64,000 bases of DNA from Hyphomicrobium sp. (GTDB lineage: Bacteria; Pseudomonadota; Alphaproteobacteria; Rhizobiales; Hyphomicrobiaceae). Position numbers and translations under genes: made by a program. This document shows, one piece after another, positions 41,597 through 51,025 of this stretch. How positions within the stretch are numbered: position 1 is the stretch's first letter; each line of letters opens with the position of its first letter. The stretch is from positions 186,001-250,000 of the forward strand of contig NZ_JAIETU010000006.1 in the NCBI RefSeq assembly GCF_019744875.1. Reading direction: 5' to 3'. Under the pieces are notes generated by a model that was not told the origin of the DNA, ran no database searches, and saw nothing but the letters and a program-made list of their open reading frames with translations.

Positions 41597-42645
41597 TGAA
41601 AACAACCTCGATCTCCACGCTGGCTCTCGTCAACGCAACGCGCGAAACGCGCGTCAATCTGCAGATCAAGCTGGCTGATGCCCAGAAGGAGTCGGCGACC
41701 GGCCGGCACGCGGACGTGGGCCTCAGCCTCGGCTACCTCACGCAGCGCACGGTTTCGCTGCGCCAGGATCTGGACCGGCTGAACACCTTCAAGGATACCA
41801 ACACGGTTTCCTCATCGCGCCTCGAGCTGACGCAGACCACGCTCGAAGGCCTGGGTGATGCCGCGCAGGGGTTCATGCAGACGCTGGTGGCGGCGCGCGC
41901 GGCGCGTACGAGCGACGGCGTGGCCGTTGCCGACGCCAAGGCCAAGCTGACGTCGTTCACGGCGGCGATGAACACGGCCGTCAACGGCGCGCACATCTTT
42001 TCGGGCGTCAACACGGACGTCAAGCCGATCACCGATTACTTCGAGCAGCCGACATCGCTCGGGCGCACCGCGATGAACGATGCGTTCTTCAACGAGTTCG
42101 GGCTCGCGCAGTCGCAAGCCGGTGTCGAGACGATCACCGGCGCGGATATGCAGACGTTCCTGGACAATGGGTTCTCGGACCTTTTCAACGACGCGAACTG
42201 GACGTCGACCTGGTCGTCGGCTTCTGACCAGAACATCACAAGCCGCATCTCGAACAACGAACGCATCGAGACCTCGACGAACGCGAACGCCGATCCGTTC
42301 CGGCAGATCGCATCGGTCTACACGATGATCGGCGATATCGGGCTCGAGGAGCTTTCGGACGACGCCTATTACGCCGTCGTGGACAAGGCGATCGGCGTGC
42401 TCGGGCAGGCGATCGGAGATCTCACACAGCTTCGCGCGGGTCTCGGCACGTCCGAGGAGCGGATCAAGTCGGCGAACGACAAGATCGATATTCAGGTCAC
42501 GCTCATGACGCAGCACATTACGGCGCTGGAAGGCGTCGACCCCTATGAGGCAACTGCCAACGTCAATGCTCTGCTGACGCAGATCGAAACCGCGTATGCG
42601 CTCACCGCCCGCCTGCAAAACCTGAGCCTGGTCAACTTCATCTAA
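41596..42645 (+). CDS. flgL: Flagellar hook-associated protein FlgL (HAP3)
   Basis: A 349-residue protein. The flagellin-like N-terminal helix (about 1-100) and C-terminal helix (ANVNALLTQIETAYALTARL, then NLSLVNFI) are typical; the centre carries variable domain sequence from about 120 to 270. It forms the second junction layer between hook and filament. It overlaps flgK by one base and is followed by flaF after 29 bases. Confidence 0.94.
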   Translation: MKTTSISTLALVNATRETRVNLQIKLADAQKESATGRHADVGLSLGYLTQRTVSLRQDLDRLNTFKDTNTVSSSRLELTQTTLEGLGDAAQGFMQTLVAARAARTSDGVAVADAKAKLTSFTAAMNTAVNGAHIFSGVNTDVKPITDYFEQPTSLGRTAMNDAFFNEFGLAQSQAGVETITGADMQTFLDNGFSDLFNDANWTSTWSSASDQNITSRISNNERIETSTNANADPFRQIASVYTMIGDIGLEELSDDAYYAVVDKAIGVLGQAIGDLTQLRAGLGTSEERIKSANDKIDIQVTLMTQHITALEGVDPYEATANVNALLTQIETAYALTARLQNLSLVNFI

Positions 42646-42674
42646 GGCGCTCACGCCGGGATTTGGATACTCGA

Positions 42675-43022
42675 ATGTATAAGTTCTACTACGACGAGGT
42701 TCTCGACGACTCTCCCAAGGTGGCTCGGGAGAACGAACGGACCGCGCTCGAAAAGTCGATCGAACTTCTGCAGTCGGCCCAGCAGCGCGGCGCGCAATCG
42801 CGCGAGGCGGTCGAGGCGATCTATTTCGTTCGCAGGCTCTGGGGCATTTTCATCGAGGATCTGGCAAAGCCGGAGAACGGACTGCCGGACAAATTGCGCG
42901 CGGATCTGGTGTCGGTTGGTTTGTGGATGATGCGTGAGACAGAGGAAATCCGCCAAGGGCGGTCTTCCAATTTTGCTGGGCTGATCGACGTTTCCAGGAC
43001 GATTTCGGAGGGACTGAGATGA
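42675..43022 (+). CDS. flaF: Flagellar biosynthesis regulator FlaF
   Basis: A 115-residue helical protein from ATG 42675 (MYKFYYDEVLDDSPKVAREN). It has the FlaF layout: an acidic N-terminus, AVEAIYFVRRLWGIFIEDLA, and a C-terminal SVGLWMMRETEEIRQGR. In alphaproteobacteria FlaF promotes flagellin synthesis or secretion, opposing FlbT. Its stop overlaps the flbT start (ATGA). Confidence 0.93.
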   Translation: MYKFYYDEVLDDSPKVARENERTALEKSIELLQSAQQRGAQSREAVEAIYFVRRLWGIFIEDLAKPENGLPDKLRADLVSVGLWMMRETEEIRQGRSSNFAGLIDVSRTISEGLR

Positions 43023-43447
43023 CCACGCCGACACGTGTCACGCTGCGGGCAGGCGAACGCATTTTCATCAACGGCGCGGTTCTTCGCTCCGAGGGGCGCG
43101 CGACGTTCGAGATCCTCAACGACGTGCCGTTCCTGGCCGAAAGCGAGATCATGCATGCGCAGCAGACGGTCACGCCGCTGCGGCAGCTCTATTACATTCT
43201 GCAGACGATGGTGATGGAGCCGGCGGGGATCGAAACCGCGCGCGGCGTCTACGACGACACCATGTACTGGCTGAAGCAAACCTTCGCCAATCCGATCGTC
43301 ATTGCGGGACTTGAGACGATCTCCGGCAAAGTGGCAGAAGGCGCACCTTTCGAGGCGCTCAAGACGCTGCGGACGCTGATCCCCATCGAGGATGCCATTC
43401 TGGGTGGAAACCGGATGGCTGAACTTCGCGTCGTAAAGGCAAGCTGA
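43019..43447 (+). CDS. flbT: Flagellin mRNA regulator FlbT
   Basis: A 142-residue protein with the FlbT opening (VTLRAGERIFINGAVLRSEG) and the segment LRQLYYILQTMVMEP. FlbT binds the 5' leader of flagellin mRNA and limits translation when no hook is complete (known in Caulobacter and Brucella). The flagellin gene in this window has a leader of up to 170 bases that could be its target. It is coupled to flaF and followed by flgD after two bases. Confidence 0.95.
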   Translation: MTTPTRVTLRAGERIFINGAVLRSEGRATFEILNDVPFLAESEIMHAQQTVTPLRQLYYILQTMVMEPAGIETARGVYDDTMYWLKQTFANPIVIAGLETISGKVAEGAPFEALKTLRTLIPIEDAILGGNRMAELRVVKAS

Positions 43448-43449
43448 AC

Positions 43450-43869
43450 ATGGCCGTACCTCCCACAAGCTCATCCACCGCGGCGCAGCAGCAACAGCAG
43501 CCGAGTGCAAGCTCAACCGGAAATGCAGCCGGCAACCTCAACTACGACTCTTTTCTGAAGCTGCTCACTGCGCAGATGAAATTCCAGGATCCAACGAAGC
43601 CGATGGATTCGACGCAGTTCGTGGCCCAGCTCGCCTCGTTCTCGAACGTCGAGCAGGGCATCAAGATGAACTCGAAGCTCGACGCTCTGATCACGTCGAT
43701 GGCGCTGAACCAGGCTGACGGGCTGATCGGCAAGGTCGTGACCTCGCCGGATGGCAAGGTGTCGGGCAAGGTGACGGCGATCCAGATCTTCTCGGACGGT
43801 GCCGTGGCCATTCTCGAAGACGGCAAGAAAATGCTGATGGAAGCGGGTGTGAAGGTGACCAACGCATGA
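43450..43869 (+). CDS. flgD: Flagellar hook capping protein FlgD
   Basis: A 139-residue protein, short like rhizobial FlgD proteins and without the tudor-like/FnIII part seen in enterics. Conserved: NYDSFLKLLTAQMKFQDPTK then PMDSTQFVAQLASFSNVEQG. It caps the growing hook. A Gln/Ser-rich N-terminus (SSTAAQQQQQPSASS) is likely the disordered export region. It overlaps the fliQ start (ATGA). Confidence 0.95.
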   Translation: MAVPPTSSSTAAQQQQQPSASSTGNAAGNLNYDSFLKLLTAQMKFQDPTKPMDSTQFVAQLASFSNVEQGIKMNSKLDALITSMALNQADGLIGKVVTSPDGKVSGKVTAIQIFSDGAVAILEDGKKMLMEAGVKVTNA

Positions 43870-44132
43870 ATCCCGCTGACGCACTCGATCTCGGCCAGGC
43901 GGCAATCTGGACGGTTGTGATCGCCTCATCGCCGGCTGTTGTCGCGGCCATGTTCGTCGGCATCGTGATTGCTCTGCTGCAGGCGCTGACGCAGGTGCAG
44001 GAGATCACGCTGACGTTCGTGCCGAAGATCATCGCTATCCTGCTCGTGACCTCGTTCACCGCTCCGTTCGTCGGTGCCGTGATCTTTTCGTTTGCCGAGC
44101 AGACGTACGCGCGCATCCCGAGCGGGTTCTAG
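43866..44132 (+). CDS. fliQ: Flagellar export protein FliQ
   Basis: An 88-residue protein with two membrane helices, the usual FliQ length (NPADALDLGQAAIWTVVIAS, and LLQALTQVQEITLTFVPKI). With FliP and FliR it builds the export gate. flgD lies upstream with overlap; flhA follows after 132 bases that hold no gene. Confidence 0.96.
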   Translation: MNPADALDLGQAAIWTVVIASSPAVVAAMFVGIVIALLQALTQVQEITLTFVPKIIAILLVTSFTAPFVGAVIFSFAEQTYARIPSGF

Positions 44133-44264
44133 GTTTTTCCGCCTTCTGACCCGAATTTCCGAGGCGGCGCCAGCGGTTGGAGCAACGGCGGCGTCGCCCG
44201 GGAGACCTTCGCACAAGCTTGCTGAGCGAAACTCGCGCCTTATGTAGCAGGGCTCGAGGGTAGC

Positions 44265-46355
44265 ATGGCCACGACTGTCGCTGTTCCCGGTACGCAGAAC
44301 CGGATCAGCAACTCGCGCGACATCGGATTTGCAGTCGGCATCGTCACAATTCTGACGGTGCTGTTCCTGCCGCTGCCGGCGATCATGATCGACGTCGGTC
44401 TGGCGTTTTCGATCGCGTTCGCGGTGCTGATCCTGATGGTCTCGCTGTGGATCCATCGCCCGCTCGAGTTCTCCGCATTCCCGACCGTGCTGCTGATCGC
44501 CACGATGCTGCGCCTGTCGCTCAACGTGGCGACGACGCGTCTCATTCTCTCCGAGGGTAACGAGGGCCACACGGCGGCCGGCCACGTGATCGCGGGCTTC
44601 GCGAACTTCGTCATGGGCGGCGACTTCGTCATCGGCGTCGTCGTGTTCGTGATCCTGATCACCGTCAACTTCCTCGTCATCACGAAGGGCGCGACGCGAA
44701 TTGCAGAAGTCGGCGCCCGCTTCACCCTTGATGCCATCCCCGGCAAGCAGATGGCGATCGACGCCGATCTGTCGGCGGGAAACATCAACGAAGCCGAGGC
44801 GATGACGCGCCGGCGGGAGCTGGAAGAGGAAAGCGCCTTCTTCGGCTCCATGGACGGTGCGTCGAAGTTCGTGCGCGGCGACGCGATCGCCGGCCTCATC
44901 ATTACCGCCGTCAACATTTTTGGCGGCATCATCATCGGCGTGACCCGCCATGAGATGGATCTCGCGCATGCGGCGGACGTGTTCGTTCGCCTGTCCGTCG
45001 GTGACGGTCTCGTCACGCAGATCCCGGCGCTCATCATCTCGCTCGCGGCGGGCTTGCTCGTTTCGAAGGGCGGCACGCGCGGCTCGGCCGAAATGGCGGT
45101 GTTCGGGCAGCTCGGAAACTATCCGCGCGCTCTCGCCGTTGCGGGCGTCGTGCTGCTCGCGCTCGCGTTGGCTCCTGGCCTGCCGTTCTTCCCGTTCGCG
45201 ATCCTCGCGGGCGGGCTTCTGTTTATCGCGACGTCCATTCCGAAGAAACTCGCCGCGGCGAAGGCGGCCGAGGATGCCGTCAAGCAGGAAGCCGACCGGC
45301 TCAGCAAGGAAGAAGCGCGCCAGTCGGTCAAGGAGCAGCTCAAGACGGCCGAGGTCGAAATCGCGCTCGGCAAGCAGCTCTCAAGCTCGCTGCTGGCTTC
45401 GCAGGGCGAGCTTGCGCATCGCGTCGGCCGCATGCGGCGCGCGTTCGCGAAGCAGTATGGCTTCGTGGTGCCGGACATCCGCATCACGGACGATCTCGCG
45501 ATCCCGAGCAAGTGCTATCAGATCAAGATCCACGGCACTGTGGTGGCCCAGGAAGAGCTTCGCATCGGCGACCTGCTCGTGATCACCGGCGAAGGGCCGA
45601 TGCCCGACGTGCCGGGCGACGAGGCGCGGGAACCGGCGTTCGGCATGAAGGCGATCTGGGTCTCGGAAACGTTCGCAAGCACGGTCAAGCGGGAGGGCTT
45701 CAATCCCGTCGATCCGATGTCGGTGATGCTGACGCATCTGCGCGAAGTGATCCGCGGGAACCTGTCGCAACTGCTCTCGTACAAGGATATGCGCGCGCTC
45801 ATCGACCGCATGGAGCCCGAGTACAAGCGCCTCGTCGACGAGATCATTCCTTCGCAGCTTTCCTACTCGGGGCTGCAGGCGGTGCTCAAGCTGCTGCTTG
45901 CCGAGCGCATTTCGATCCGCAACCTGCATCTCGTGCTCGAAAGCATCGCGGAAATTGCGCCGCACGTCCGGCGCGCGGAGCAGCTTGCCGAGCATGTTCG
46001 CATGCGCATGGCGCAGCAGATCTGCGGCGACCTCTCGGATGCGGGCCAGCTCAAGGTTCTGCGGCTCGGCAATCGCTGGGATCTCGCCTTCCACCAGAGC
46101 CTCAAGCGCGACAACAAGGGCGAGGTGGTCGAATTCGATATCGATCCGCGCTTGATCGAGCAGTTCGGGGCGGAGGCCACGAAGGTGATCCGTGGGCTTC
46201 TGGACCAGGGCCATCAGTTCGTTCTCGTTTCGGCACCGGATGCGCGCCCCTACGTGCGCATGGTGACCGAGCGGTTGTTCCCGACCTTGCCGGTGCTGTC
46301 GCATCTCGAGATCGCGCGCGGTATTCAGGTCAAGACGCTGGGCTCGATCTCGTGA
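44265..46355 (+). CDS. flhA: Flagellar export protein FlhA
   Basis: A 696-residue protein of normal length. Eight N-terminal membrane helices (about residues 20-330) include the signature [13 protein letters not shown] near residue 85; the FHIPEP-type loop ([20 protein letters not shown], then [14 protein letters not shown]) comes near 165-190. The cytoplasmic C-domain binds chaperone-substrate complexes. Its stop overlaps the GTG start of fliR, so the two are coupled. Confidence 0.97.
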   Translation: MATTVAVPGTQNRISNSRDIGFAVGIVTILTVLFLPLPAIMIDVGLAFSIAFAVLILMVSLWIHRPLEFSAFPTVLLIATMLRLSLNVATTRLILSEGNEGHTAAGHVIAGFANFVMGGDFVIGVVVFVILITVNFLVITKGATRIAEVGARFTLDAIPGKQMAIDADLSAGNINEAEAMTRRRELEEESAFFGSMDGASKFVRGDAIAGLIITAVNIFGGIIIGVTRHEMDLAHAADVFVRLSVGDGLVTQIPALIISLAAGLLVSKGGTRGSAEMAVFGQLGNYPRALAVAGVVLLALALAPGLPFFPFAILAGGLLFIATSIPKKLAAAKAAEDAVKQEADRLSKEEARQSVKEQLKTAEVEIALGKQLSSSLLASQGELAHRVGRMRRAFAKQYGFVVPDIRITDDLAIPSKCYQIKIHGTVVAQEELRIGDLLVITGEGPMPDVPGDEAREPAFGMKAIWVSETFASTVKREGFNPVDPMSVMLTHLREVIRGNLSQLLSYKDMRALIDRMEPEYKRLVDEIIPSQLSYSGLQAVLKLLLAERISIRNLHLVLESIAEIAPHVRRAEQLAEHVRMRMAQQICGDLSDAGQLKVLRLGNRWDLAFHQSLKRDNKGEVVEFDIDPRLIEQFGAEATKVIRGLLDQGHQFVLVSAPDARPYVRMVTERLFPTLPVLSHLEIARGIQVKTLGSIS

Positions 46356-47107
46356 TCCCAATCACGGCAGGCATGGTGCTGCTGACATTCCTGGTGTTTT
46401 GCCGGGTTGGCGGATGTCTCATGATGATGCCGGGGTTCGGAAGCTCGCGCGTGCCAATGCAGATCCGCGTGTTTCTCGCCGTATCCGTCACGCTCGTGCT
46501 GGCACCGCTGGTTGTTCCCATCGTCGAGGGCGACCTGGCCAAGGCCACAGTGCCGACCGTCGTTCAGCTCATTCTGTCCGAGAGCCTGATCGGAATCATG
46601 ATCGGCGTGATGGCGCGCATTTTCTTTCTCGCGCTTCAGTTCATGGGAACGGCGGCGTCAATGCTGATGGGGTTCAGCGGCACGCCCGACACGGCAGTCG
46701 AGGAGTCGGAGCCGGCTCCGGCGATGGCGACGCTGTTCACGCTCACCGCGACCGTCATGCTGTTCGTCACGGGGACGCATTTCGAGGTGTTGAAGGCGCT
46801 GGTTGCCTCCTATTCCGTGCTGACGGTCACGGACATGTTCAACCCTCAGTTCGCGCTCTCGAAGATCACGGACGCGGCGTCGCAGTCGTTCATTCTGATT
46901 GCGCAGCTTACGAGCCCGTTTCTCGTCTACGCGCTGATCTTCAACTTTCTCGTCGGCATCATGAACAAGATGACGCCGCTCATTCCAGTCTACTTCATTT
47001 CGACACCGTTCGTCCTCGCGGGTGGCCTTTTGCTTTTGTACTTCACGTTCAGCGAGGCGCTGATCCTGTTCTTCGCCGGCTTCCAACAATTTCTCAGCAA
47101 GGGGTGA
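46352..47107 (+). CDS. fliR: Flagellar export protein FliR
   Basis: A 251-residue membrane protein. GTG 46352, overlapping the flhA stop, is the chosen start because the homologous N-terminus ([20 protein letters not shown]) begins there. Six hydrophobic helices are visible; [20 protein letters not shown] and [16 protein letters not shown] are typical cytoplasmic/periplasmic segments. With FliP and FliQ it forms the export gate. Confidence 0.95.
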   Translation: MIPITAGMVLLTFLVFCRVGGCLMMMPGFGSSRVPMQIRVFLAVSVTLVLAPLVVPIVEGDLAKATVPTVVQLILSESLIGIMIGVMARIFFLALQFMGTAASMLMGFSGTPDTAVEESEPAPAMATLFTLTATVMLFVTGTHFEVLKALVASYSVLTVTDMFNPQFALSKITDAASQSFILIAQLTSPFLVYALIFNFLVGIMNKMTPLIPVYFISTPFVLAGGLLLLYFTFSEALILFFAGFQQFLSKG

Positions 47108-47113
47108 TCGGGC

Positions 47114-47521
47114 ATGCGTGACCGGGTCCGAAGCCTTACGCGCATCGCGGACGTGCAGAAGCAATTGCACAACCTCGAAGAGGTGAAGTACGCCCGTCTG
47201 CAGCAGCGCATGGCGGAGTGCCGGGCCGCGCAGGACGAGCTCGCCAAGGCGCTTTCGAGCGACGATGCGCTGCATGGGCTGTTCGTCGACGTGACGGTGC
47301 GGCGCTTGAAGTCCTTGCGTCAGGAGGAGGCCAAACTCGCGCCTGAAATCGAAGCGCAGGCGCGGGTGGTGCTCGAACACGGCGGGAGGCTGCGCAACTC
47401 GGAGCGGCTCAAGGACGAGCTAACGGTCGAGCTCGGACGCATCGAGGAGCGAGAGGAGCTGGAACTCCTTCTGGAGGCCCGTTTTGCGCAGAACTTCGCA
47501 AGCTCCGAGCAAGACCAGTGA
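47114..47521 (+). CDS. Coiled-coil protein of the flagellar operon, FliJ-like candidate
   Basis: A 135-residue protein almost entirely of charged heptad-rich helix (RIADVQKQLHNLEEVKYARL, EEREELELLLEARF). Size and composition match FliJ, the export ATPase stalk subunit, and no other fliJ is in the window, although fliI lies 1.7 kb further on. Sequence identity to FliJ is not obvious, so the name is only a hypothesis. It starts six bases after fliR. Confidence 0.7.
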   Translation: MRDRVRSLTRIADVQKQLHNLEEVKYARLQQRMAECRAAQDELAKALSSDDALHGLFVDVTVRRLKSLRQEEAKLAPEIEAQARVVLEHGGRLRNSERLKDELTVELGRIEEREELELLLEARFAQNFASSEQDQ

Positions 47522-47565
47522 GTCATGGTGGCGAAGTTCCGTCTGCCTGAAAGGGCCCCGCGCCT

Positions 47566-47964
47566 ATGGCCGAAATGACCGTCCGTCCGCTTTCAGACGT
47601 CAAGGCCGTGAGCGAGCATCCGCTGGCCGCGCGGGCTCCTCATGTGCGCAAGACGGCGGACGCTGCTGAGAAATTCGAATCCTTCGTGCTGCAGAGCTTC
47701 ATCCAGGAGATGATGCCCGATCAGGCCGAGGGCGTTTTCGGATCCGGCATTTCGGGCGACTTCTGGAAATCGATGATGTCGGAGAAGATCGCCGAGCAGG
47801 TTGCTGCGCGCGGCGGGCTCGGCATCGCCGATACGGTGCGTGCTGGCCATCAGGTGCCTGTGCGGCCGAACGGCGGCCTCTCGCTTGGGGTCATGAGCCA
47901 CCTTTCCACTCTCAACACCATGAGCGCTCCGTTGCCGGGCGCCGAGCCGGATACCGGAGTGTAG
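47566..47964 (+). CDS. flgJ: Rod-binding protein FlgJ (without muramidase domain)
   Basis: A 132-residue protein with the rod-binding core AAEKFESFVLQSFIQEMMPD, then a segment ending DFWKSMMSEKIAEQVA. It lacks the peptidoglycan hydrolase domain of enterobacterial FlgJ, as is usual in rhizobia, where a separate lytic enzyme is used. It scaffolds rod assembly in the periplasm. flgN-like gene follows immediately. Confidence 0.85.
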   Translation: MAEMTVRPLSDVKAVSEHPLAARAPHVRKTADAAEKFESFVLQSFIQEMMPDQAEGVFGSGISGDFWKSMMSEKIAEQVAARGGLGIADTVRAGHQVPVRPNGGLSLGVMSHLSTLNTMSAPLPGAEPDTGV

Positions 47965-47965
47965 C

Positions 47966-48340
47966 ATGTCGCAGATCCCGTCGGTCATCACGTCCACCGT
48001 CGAGCTGTCGATCGAGCGTCTGGAAGACATCGTCGAGCAGGAGACGAACGCGCTTCGCGAGCGCAAGGTCGTCAACCTCAAAGACTTCAACGATCGCAAG
48101 AGCCAGGCGCTGCTGGAGCTGATGCGGCTGATGCGGACGTTGCAGGGCGGCCCGCCCAGCCCGTCTCTCGCCGCGCGCGTTGCTGTGTTGAAGTCCAAGC
48201 TCGCCGTCAATCAGGCCGTGCTCCAGCTCCACCTCGAAGCGGTGCGCGAGGTTTCGAATTCGCTCGCGGATGCGATCCGTAACTCGGATTCGGATGGCAC
48301 CTATACGCCGGCCATTTCCGCCAGTGCCAGGCGCGCATGA
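47966..48340 (+). CDS. flgN: FlgN-like export chaperone
   Basis: A 124-residue helical protein (ERLEDIVEQETNALRERKVV, NLKDFNDRKSQALLELMRLM). Length, composition and place after flgJ fit FlgN, which keeps FlgK and FlgL unfolded before export. FlgN is poorly conserved in sequence, so the call rests partly on context. Its stop overlaps the start of the next gene (ATGA). Confidence 0.75.
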   Translation: MSQIPSVITSTVELSIERLEDIVEQETNALRERKVVNLKDFNDRKSQALLELMRLMRTLQGGPPSPSLAARVAVLKSKLAVNQAVLQLHLEAVREVSNSLADAIRNSDSDGTYTPAISASARRA

Positions 48341-48798
48341 TCAAGCTCGTCCTTACCGGCATCTGGGCTTCGCTCATTGCGGTGGGCGCGGTGTTCGGCG
48401 TGCTCGAATGGCAGAAACAATCGTCTGCGGGCGCGGCGGCCGCTGCGGGCATGAAGCTCGAGGAGTTCCGCACCAAGGCCATTAACGTGCCCATCATCGG
48501 CGGCGGCACGATCCAGGGCTATATGGTGGCCCAGTTCGTGTTCACTGTGGACGCGATCGCGCTCCAGAAGATCCCGGTCAATCCCGAAGTCTACGTGCTC
48601 GACGAGGCGTTCAAGACCATCTACGCGGGCGAGCAGGTCAACTTCCAGAATATGAAGAAGCAGGATCTGCCGGAGCTTGCCAAGAAGCTCGGCGAAAACG
48701 TCAACAAGCGCCTCGGCATGACGGTGGTGCAGGACGTGCTGATCGACCAGCTGTCGTACATTCCGAAGAAGGATGTTCGCGGCCCGCCGAAGCTCTAG
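48337..48798 (+). CDS. Single-helix membrane protein of the flagellar operon (possible FliL-like)
   Basis: A 153-residue protein with one N-terminal helix (about 3-23: LVLTGIWASLIAVGAVFGVL) and a periplasmic domain. The latter has alternating strands (GYMVAQFVFTVDAIALQKIP) and a final helix-strand (ENVNKRLGMTVVQDVLIDQL). The layout resembles FliL, yet a clear FliL is encoded at 61964. No family is named with confidence. It overlaps flgN and ends convergent to fliI. Confidence 0.7.
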   Translation: MIKLVLTGIWASLIAVGAVFGVLEWQKQSSAGAAAAAGMKLEEFRTKAINVPIIGGGTIQGYMVAQFVFTVDAIALQKIPVNPEVYVLDEAFKTIYAGEQVNFQNMKKQDLPELAKKLGENVNKRLGMTVVQDVLIDQLSYIPKKDVRGPPKL

Positions 48799-48841
48799 GG
48801 CGCGTCTTCTTTCTTTCCTATTCAGCGCGTGGTCCGACCCG

Positions 48842-50251
48842 CTATTTCTTGGCGGGGTCTTCTTTGGGCGGTGCGAGTGCGCGGGCGATTTCCTGGAACG
48901 GCTCGGTGCTGATCGGATCCATCAGCGACTGCTTCAGCGCCTCGTAGAGCTTCGGCACGACATCGATGGCCTTGTCGAGCTCGGCGTCGGCGCCGCGCTG
49001 GTAGCCGCCCATGAGGCGGAGATCGCGCGTGTCTTCGAAGTGGGCGATCATGGCGCGCAGCATCATGACGAGCTTGCGTTCCTCGGCGGACCACACGGAA
49101 TTGGCGAGGCGCGAAACGGATGTCAGCACGTTGACGGCCGGGTAGCGGCCCTGATCGGCGATTTTCCGCTCCAGCACGATGTGGCCATCGAGCGTGCCGC
49201 GGATGCTGTCGGCAACGGGGTCGTTGTGGTCGTCACCGTCGACGAGGACCGAGAAGACGCCCGTGATGGAACCTGTGCCTTCCTGGCCGGGCCCGGCGCG
49301 CTCAAGGAGCTTCGGCAGCTCGCTGAACACGGACGGCGTGTAGCCGCGGGCGACGGGCGCCTCGCCGGCGGCAAGCGCGACTTCGCGCGTGGCATGCGCG
49401 AAACGCGTCACCGAATCGACGATGAGAAGCACGCTGTCGCCGGCATCGCGATAGAACTCGGCGATGGCGAGAGCCGTCTTGGGCGCGAGGCGGCGCATCA
49501 TCGGGCTTTCGTCGCCGGTGGAGACGACGGTGACGGCGCGGCTGCGGTTCTGCGCCAGGGCGTCTTCCAGGAACTCGCGCACTTCGCGGCCGCGTTCGCC
49601 GACGAGCGCGAGCACGACGGTGTCAAAGCCCTGCGATTTGGCGAGCATCGAGAGCAGGGTCGATTTGCCGACGCCGGAGCCTGCAAAAATGCCGATGCGC
49701 TGTCCGGCGCAAAGCGGCGTGAACAGGTCCATGACGCGAACGCCGGACTTGAGCGGCTTGCGCACGCGCTGCCGGCTCATGGCGGAGGGCGGTTCGGCAT
49801 CGAACGCGTAGGGCTTTTCGCCTTCCTGCAGCAAGCCCAGGCCGTCGATGGGCGCGCCGAGCGCGTTGAGCACCCGGCCCTTCCAGGACGCATGCGGGCG
49901 CAGGCTCTGGTTGCCGTGCAGCCAGCCGATTTCGCCGGGGCCGATCTTGAGATTGGCGTCGAACGGCTTGATGGTCGCGTCGCCCTTGTCGATGCGGACG
50001 ACCTCGCCGAGCTGAGGCGTCGTTCCCGAGGCGAAGCTGATGCAGTCGCCGAGCTTCAGGTGCCGCGAAAGGCCGGAGACCTGGACGTAAGCCGGCGTGA
50101 CATGCGTCACGACCCCGCCGACGCGCATCAGCGGCACGGCCGCGGCGACGTGGGCGATGCGCTGCTCCAGAAGATCGAGCGCGTTCGGGCGTGCTTCTCC
50201 CGTTCGGCGATCTGGCGTCCGGCGATCTGGGCGTGCGGCGGCTTCAGTCAT
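48842..50251 (-). CDS. fliI: Flagellum-specific ATPase FliI
   Basis: A 469-residue F-type-like ATPase. Walker A is at about 190-199 (AGSGVGKSTL), Walker B-like SVLLIVDSVTRFAHATREV follows, and TGSITGVFSVLVDGDDHNDP is typical. It energises unloading of substrates at the export gate. It lies on the opposite strand to flgJ/flgN; flgF is the gene upstream (45 bases), so fliI is last in a short flgF operon. Confidence 0.97.
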   Translation of the reverse strand: MTEAAARPDRRTPDRRTGEARPNALDLLEQRIAHVAAAVPLMRVGGVVTHVTPAYVQVSGLSRHLKLGDCISFASGTTPQLGEVVRIDKGDATIKPFDANLKIGPGEIGWLHGNQSLRPHASWKGRVLNALGAPIDGLGLLQEGEKPYAFDAEPPSAMSRQRVRKPLKSGVRVMDLFTPLCAGQRIGIFAGSGVGKSTLLSMLAKSQGFDTVVLALVGERGREVREFLEDALAQNRSRAVTVVSTGDESPMMRRLAPKTALAIAEFYRDAGDSVLLIVDSVTRFAHATREVALAAGEAPVARGYTPSVFSELPKLLERAGPGQEGTGSITGVFSVLVDGDDHNDPVADSIRGTLDGHIVLERKIADQGRYPAVNVLTSVSRLANSVWSAEERKLVMMLRAMIAHFEDTRDLRLMGGYQRGADAELDKAIDVVPKLYEALKQSLMDPISTEPFQEIARALAPPKEDPAKK

Positions 50252-50296
50252 CGTGTGTCGAGTGCCCGTTCGTCAACGCGTTGAGGAGGAAGTGCG

Positions 50297-51025
50297 TTAG
50301 CCGGTTTCGCCGAGGGTCTTGATGGCGGAGCTGAGCGTCTTTTCGGCTTCGGAGATGGAATTGCTGATCGAGTCGAACGAGCGCTGGATCTGGATCAGGC
50401 GTGAGATTTCGGAGACGGGATTGACGTTGGCCTGCTCGATGAAGCCTTGCTGGACGCCCACAACGGAGAAATCAAGCGCGGGCTGGGCGGCCATGTCCGG
50501 GATCACGCCGGAGTTCTCAAAGCGCGCGAGATGGGCTTCGTTCGGAATGGTGAAGAGGCCCAATGCACCGAGCTGCTGGCCGCCCTGGGTCAGCGTGCCG
50601 TCGCGCGCGATGTTGGGCGTGCCGCCGTTCGGATTGAGCTGGATCGGCGCGCCGCCCACATCAAGGACCTGATAGCCGGTGAGGGTGCGAAGCTCGCCTT
50701 CCGGCGTCATGGTCATGCGGCCGTCGCGGGTGTAGGCCGTTCGTCCGCCCGGAGCGCTGATGGCGAGCCACGCATCGCCGGTGACGGCCACGTCGAGCTT
50801 GTTGTCGGTCTGCACAAGCTCGCCCTGCTCGCGCGAAATGTAGGTTTTGGCGGCCGAAACGAATGCCGTCGGCTGGTCAGTTTTCTGCGACAGAAGCTGG
50901 TCGAACTTGATTTCTTCGGCGCGGAAACCCGCCGTCGTCACGTTGGCGACGTTGTGAGCCAATGTCTCGAGACGGCGCATGGTGGCCATCTGACCGGACA
51001 ACGAGACATATAGGCTGGGCTGCAT
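50297..51025 (-). CDS. flgF: Flagellar proximal rod protein FlgF
   Basis: A 242-residue protein from ATG 51025. The N-terminal helix (LYVSLSGQMATMRRLETLAH, then NVANVTTAGFRAEE) and C-terminal helix (EISRLIQIQRSFDSISNSIS) are those of rod proteins. FlgF forms part of the proximal rod with FlgB and FlgC. Its start shares one base with the stop of the DUF1217 gene (TGATG), so the two are coupled. Confidence 0.94.
   Translation of the reverse strand: MQPSLYVSLSGQMATMRRLETLAHNVANVTTAGFRAEEIKFDQLLSQKTDQPTAFVSAAKTYISREQGELVQTDNKLDVAVTGDAWLAISAPGGRTAYTRDGRMTMTPEGELRTLTGYQVLDVGGAPIQLNPNGGTPNIARDGTLTQGGQQLGALGLFTIPNEAHLARFENSGVIPDMAAQPALDFSVVGVQQGFIEQANVNPVSEISRLIQIQRSFDSISNSISEAEKTLSSAIKTLGETG

Noticed and set aside
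45512-46351. A long frame that continues upstream of FliR through flhA
   Set aside because: The upstream part is a shadow of flhA; FliR homology begins at the GTG at 46352.
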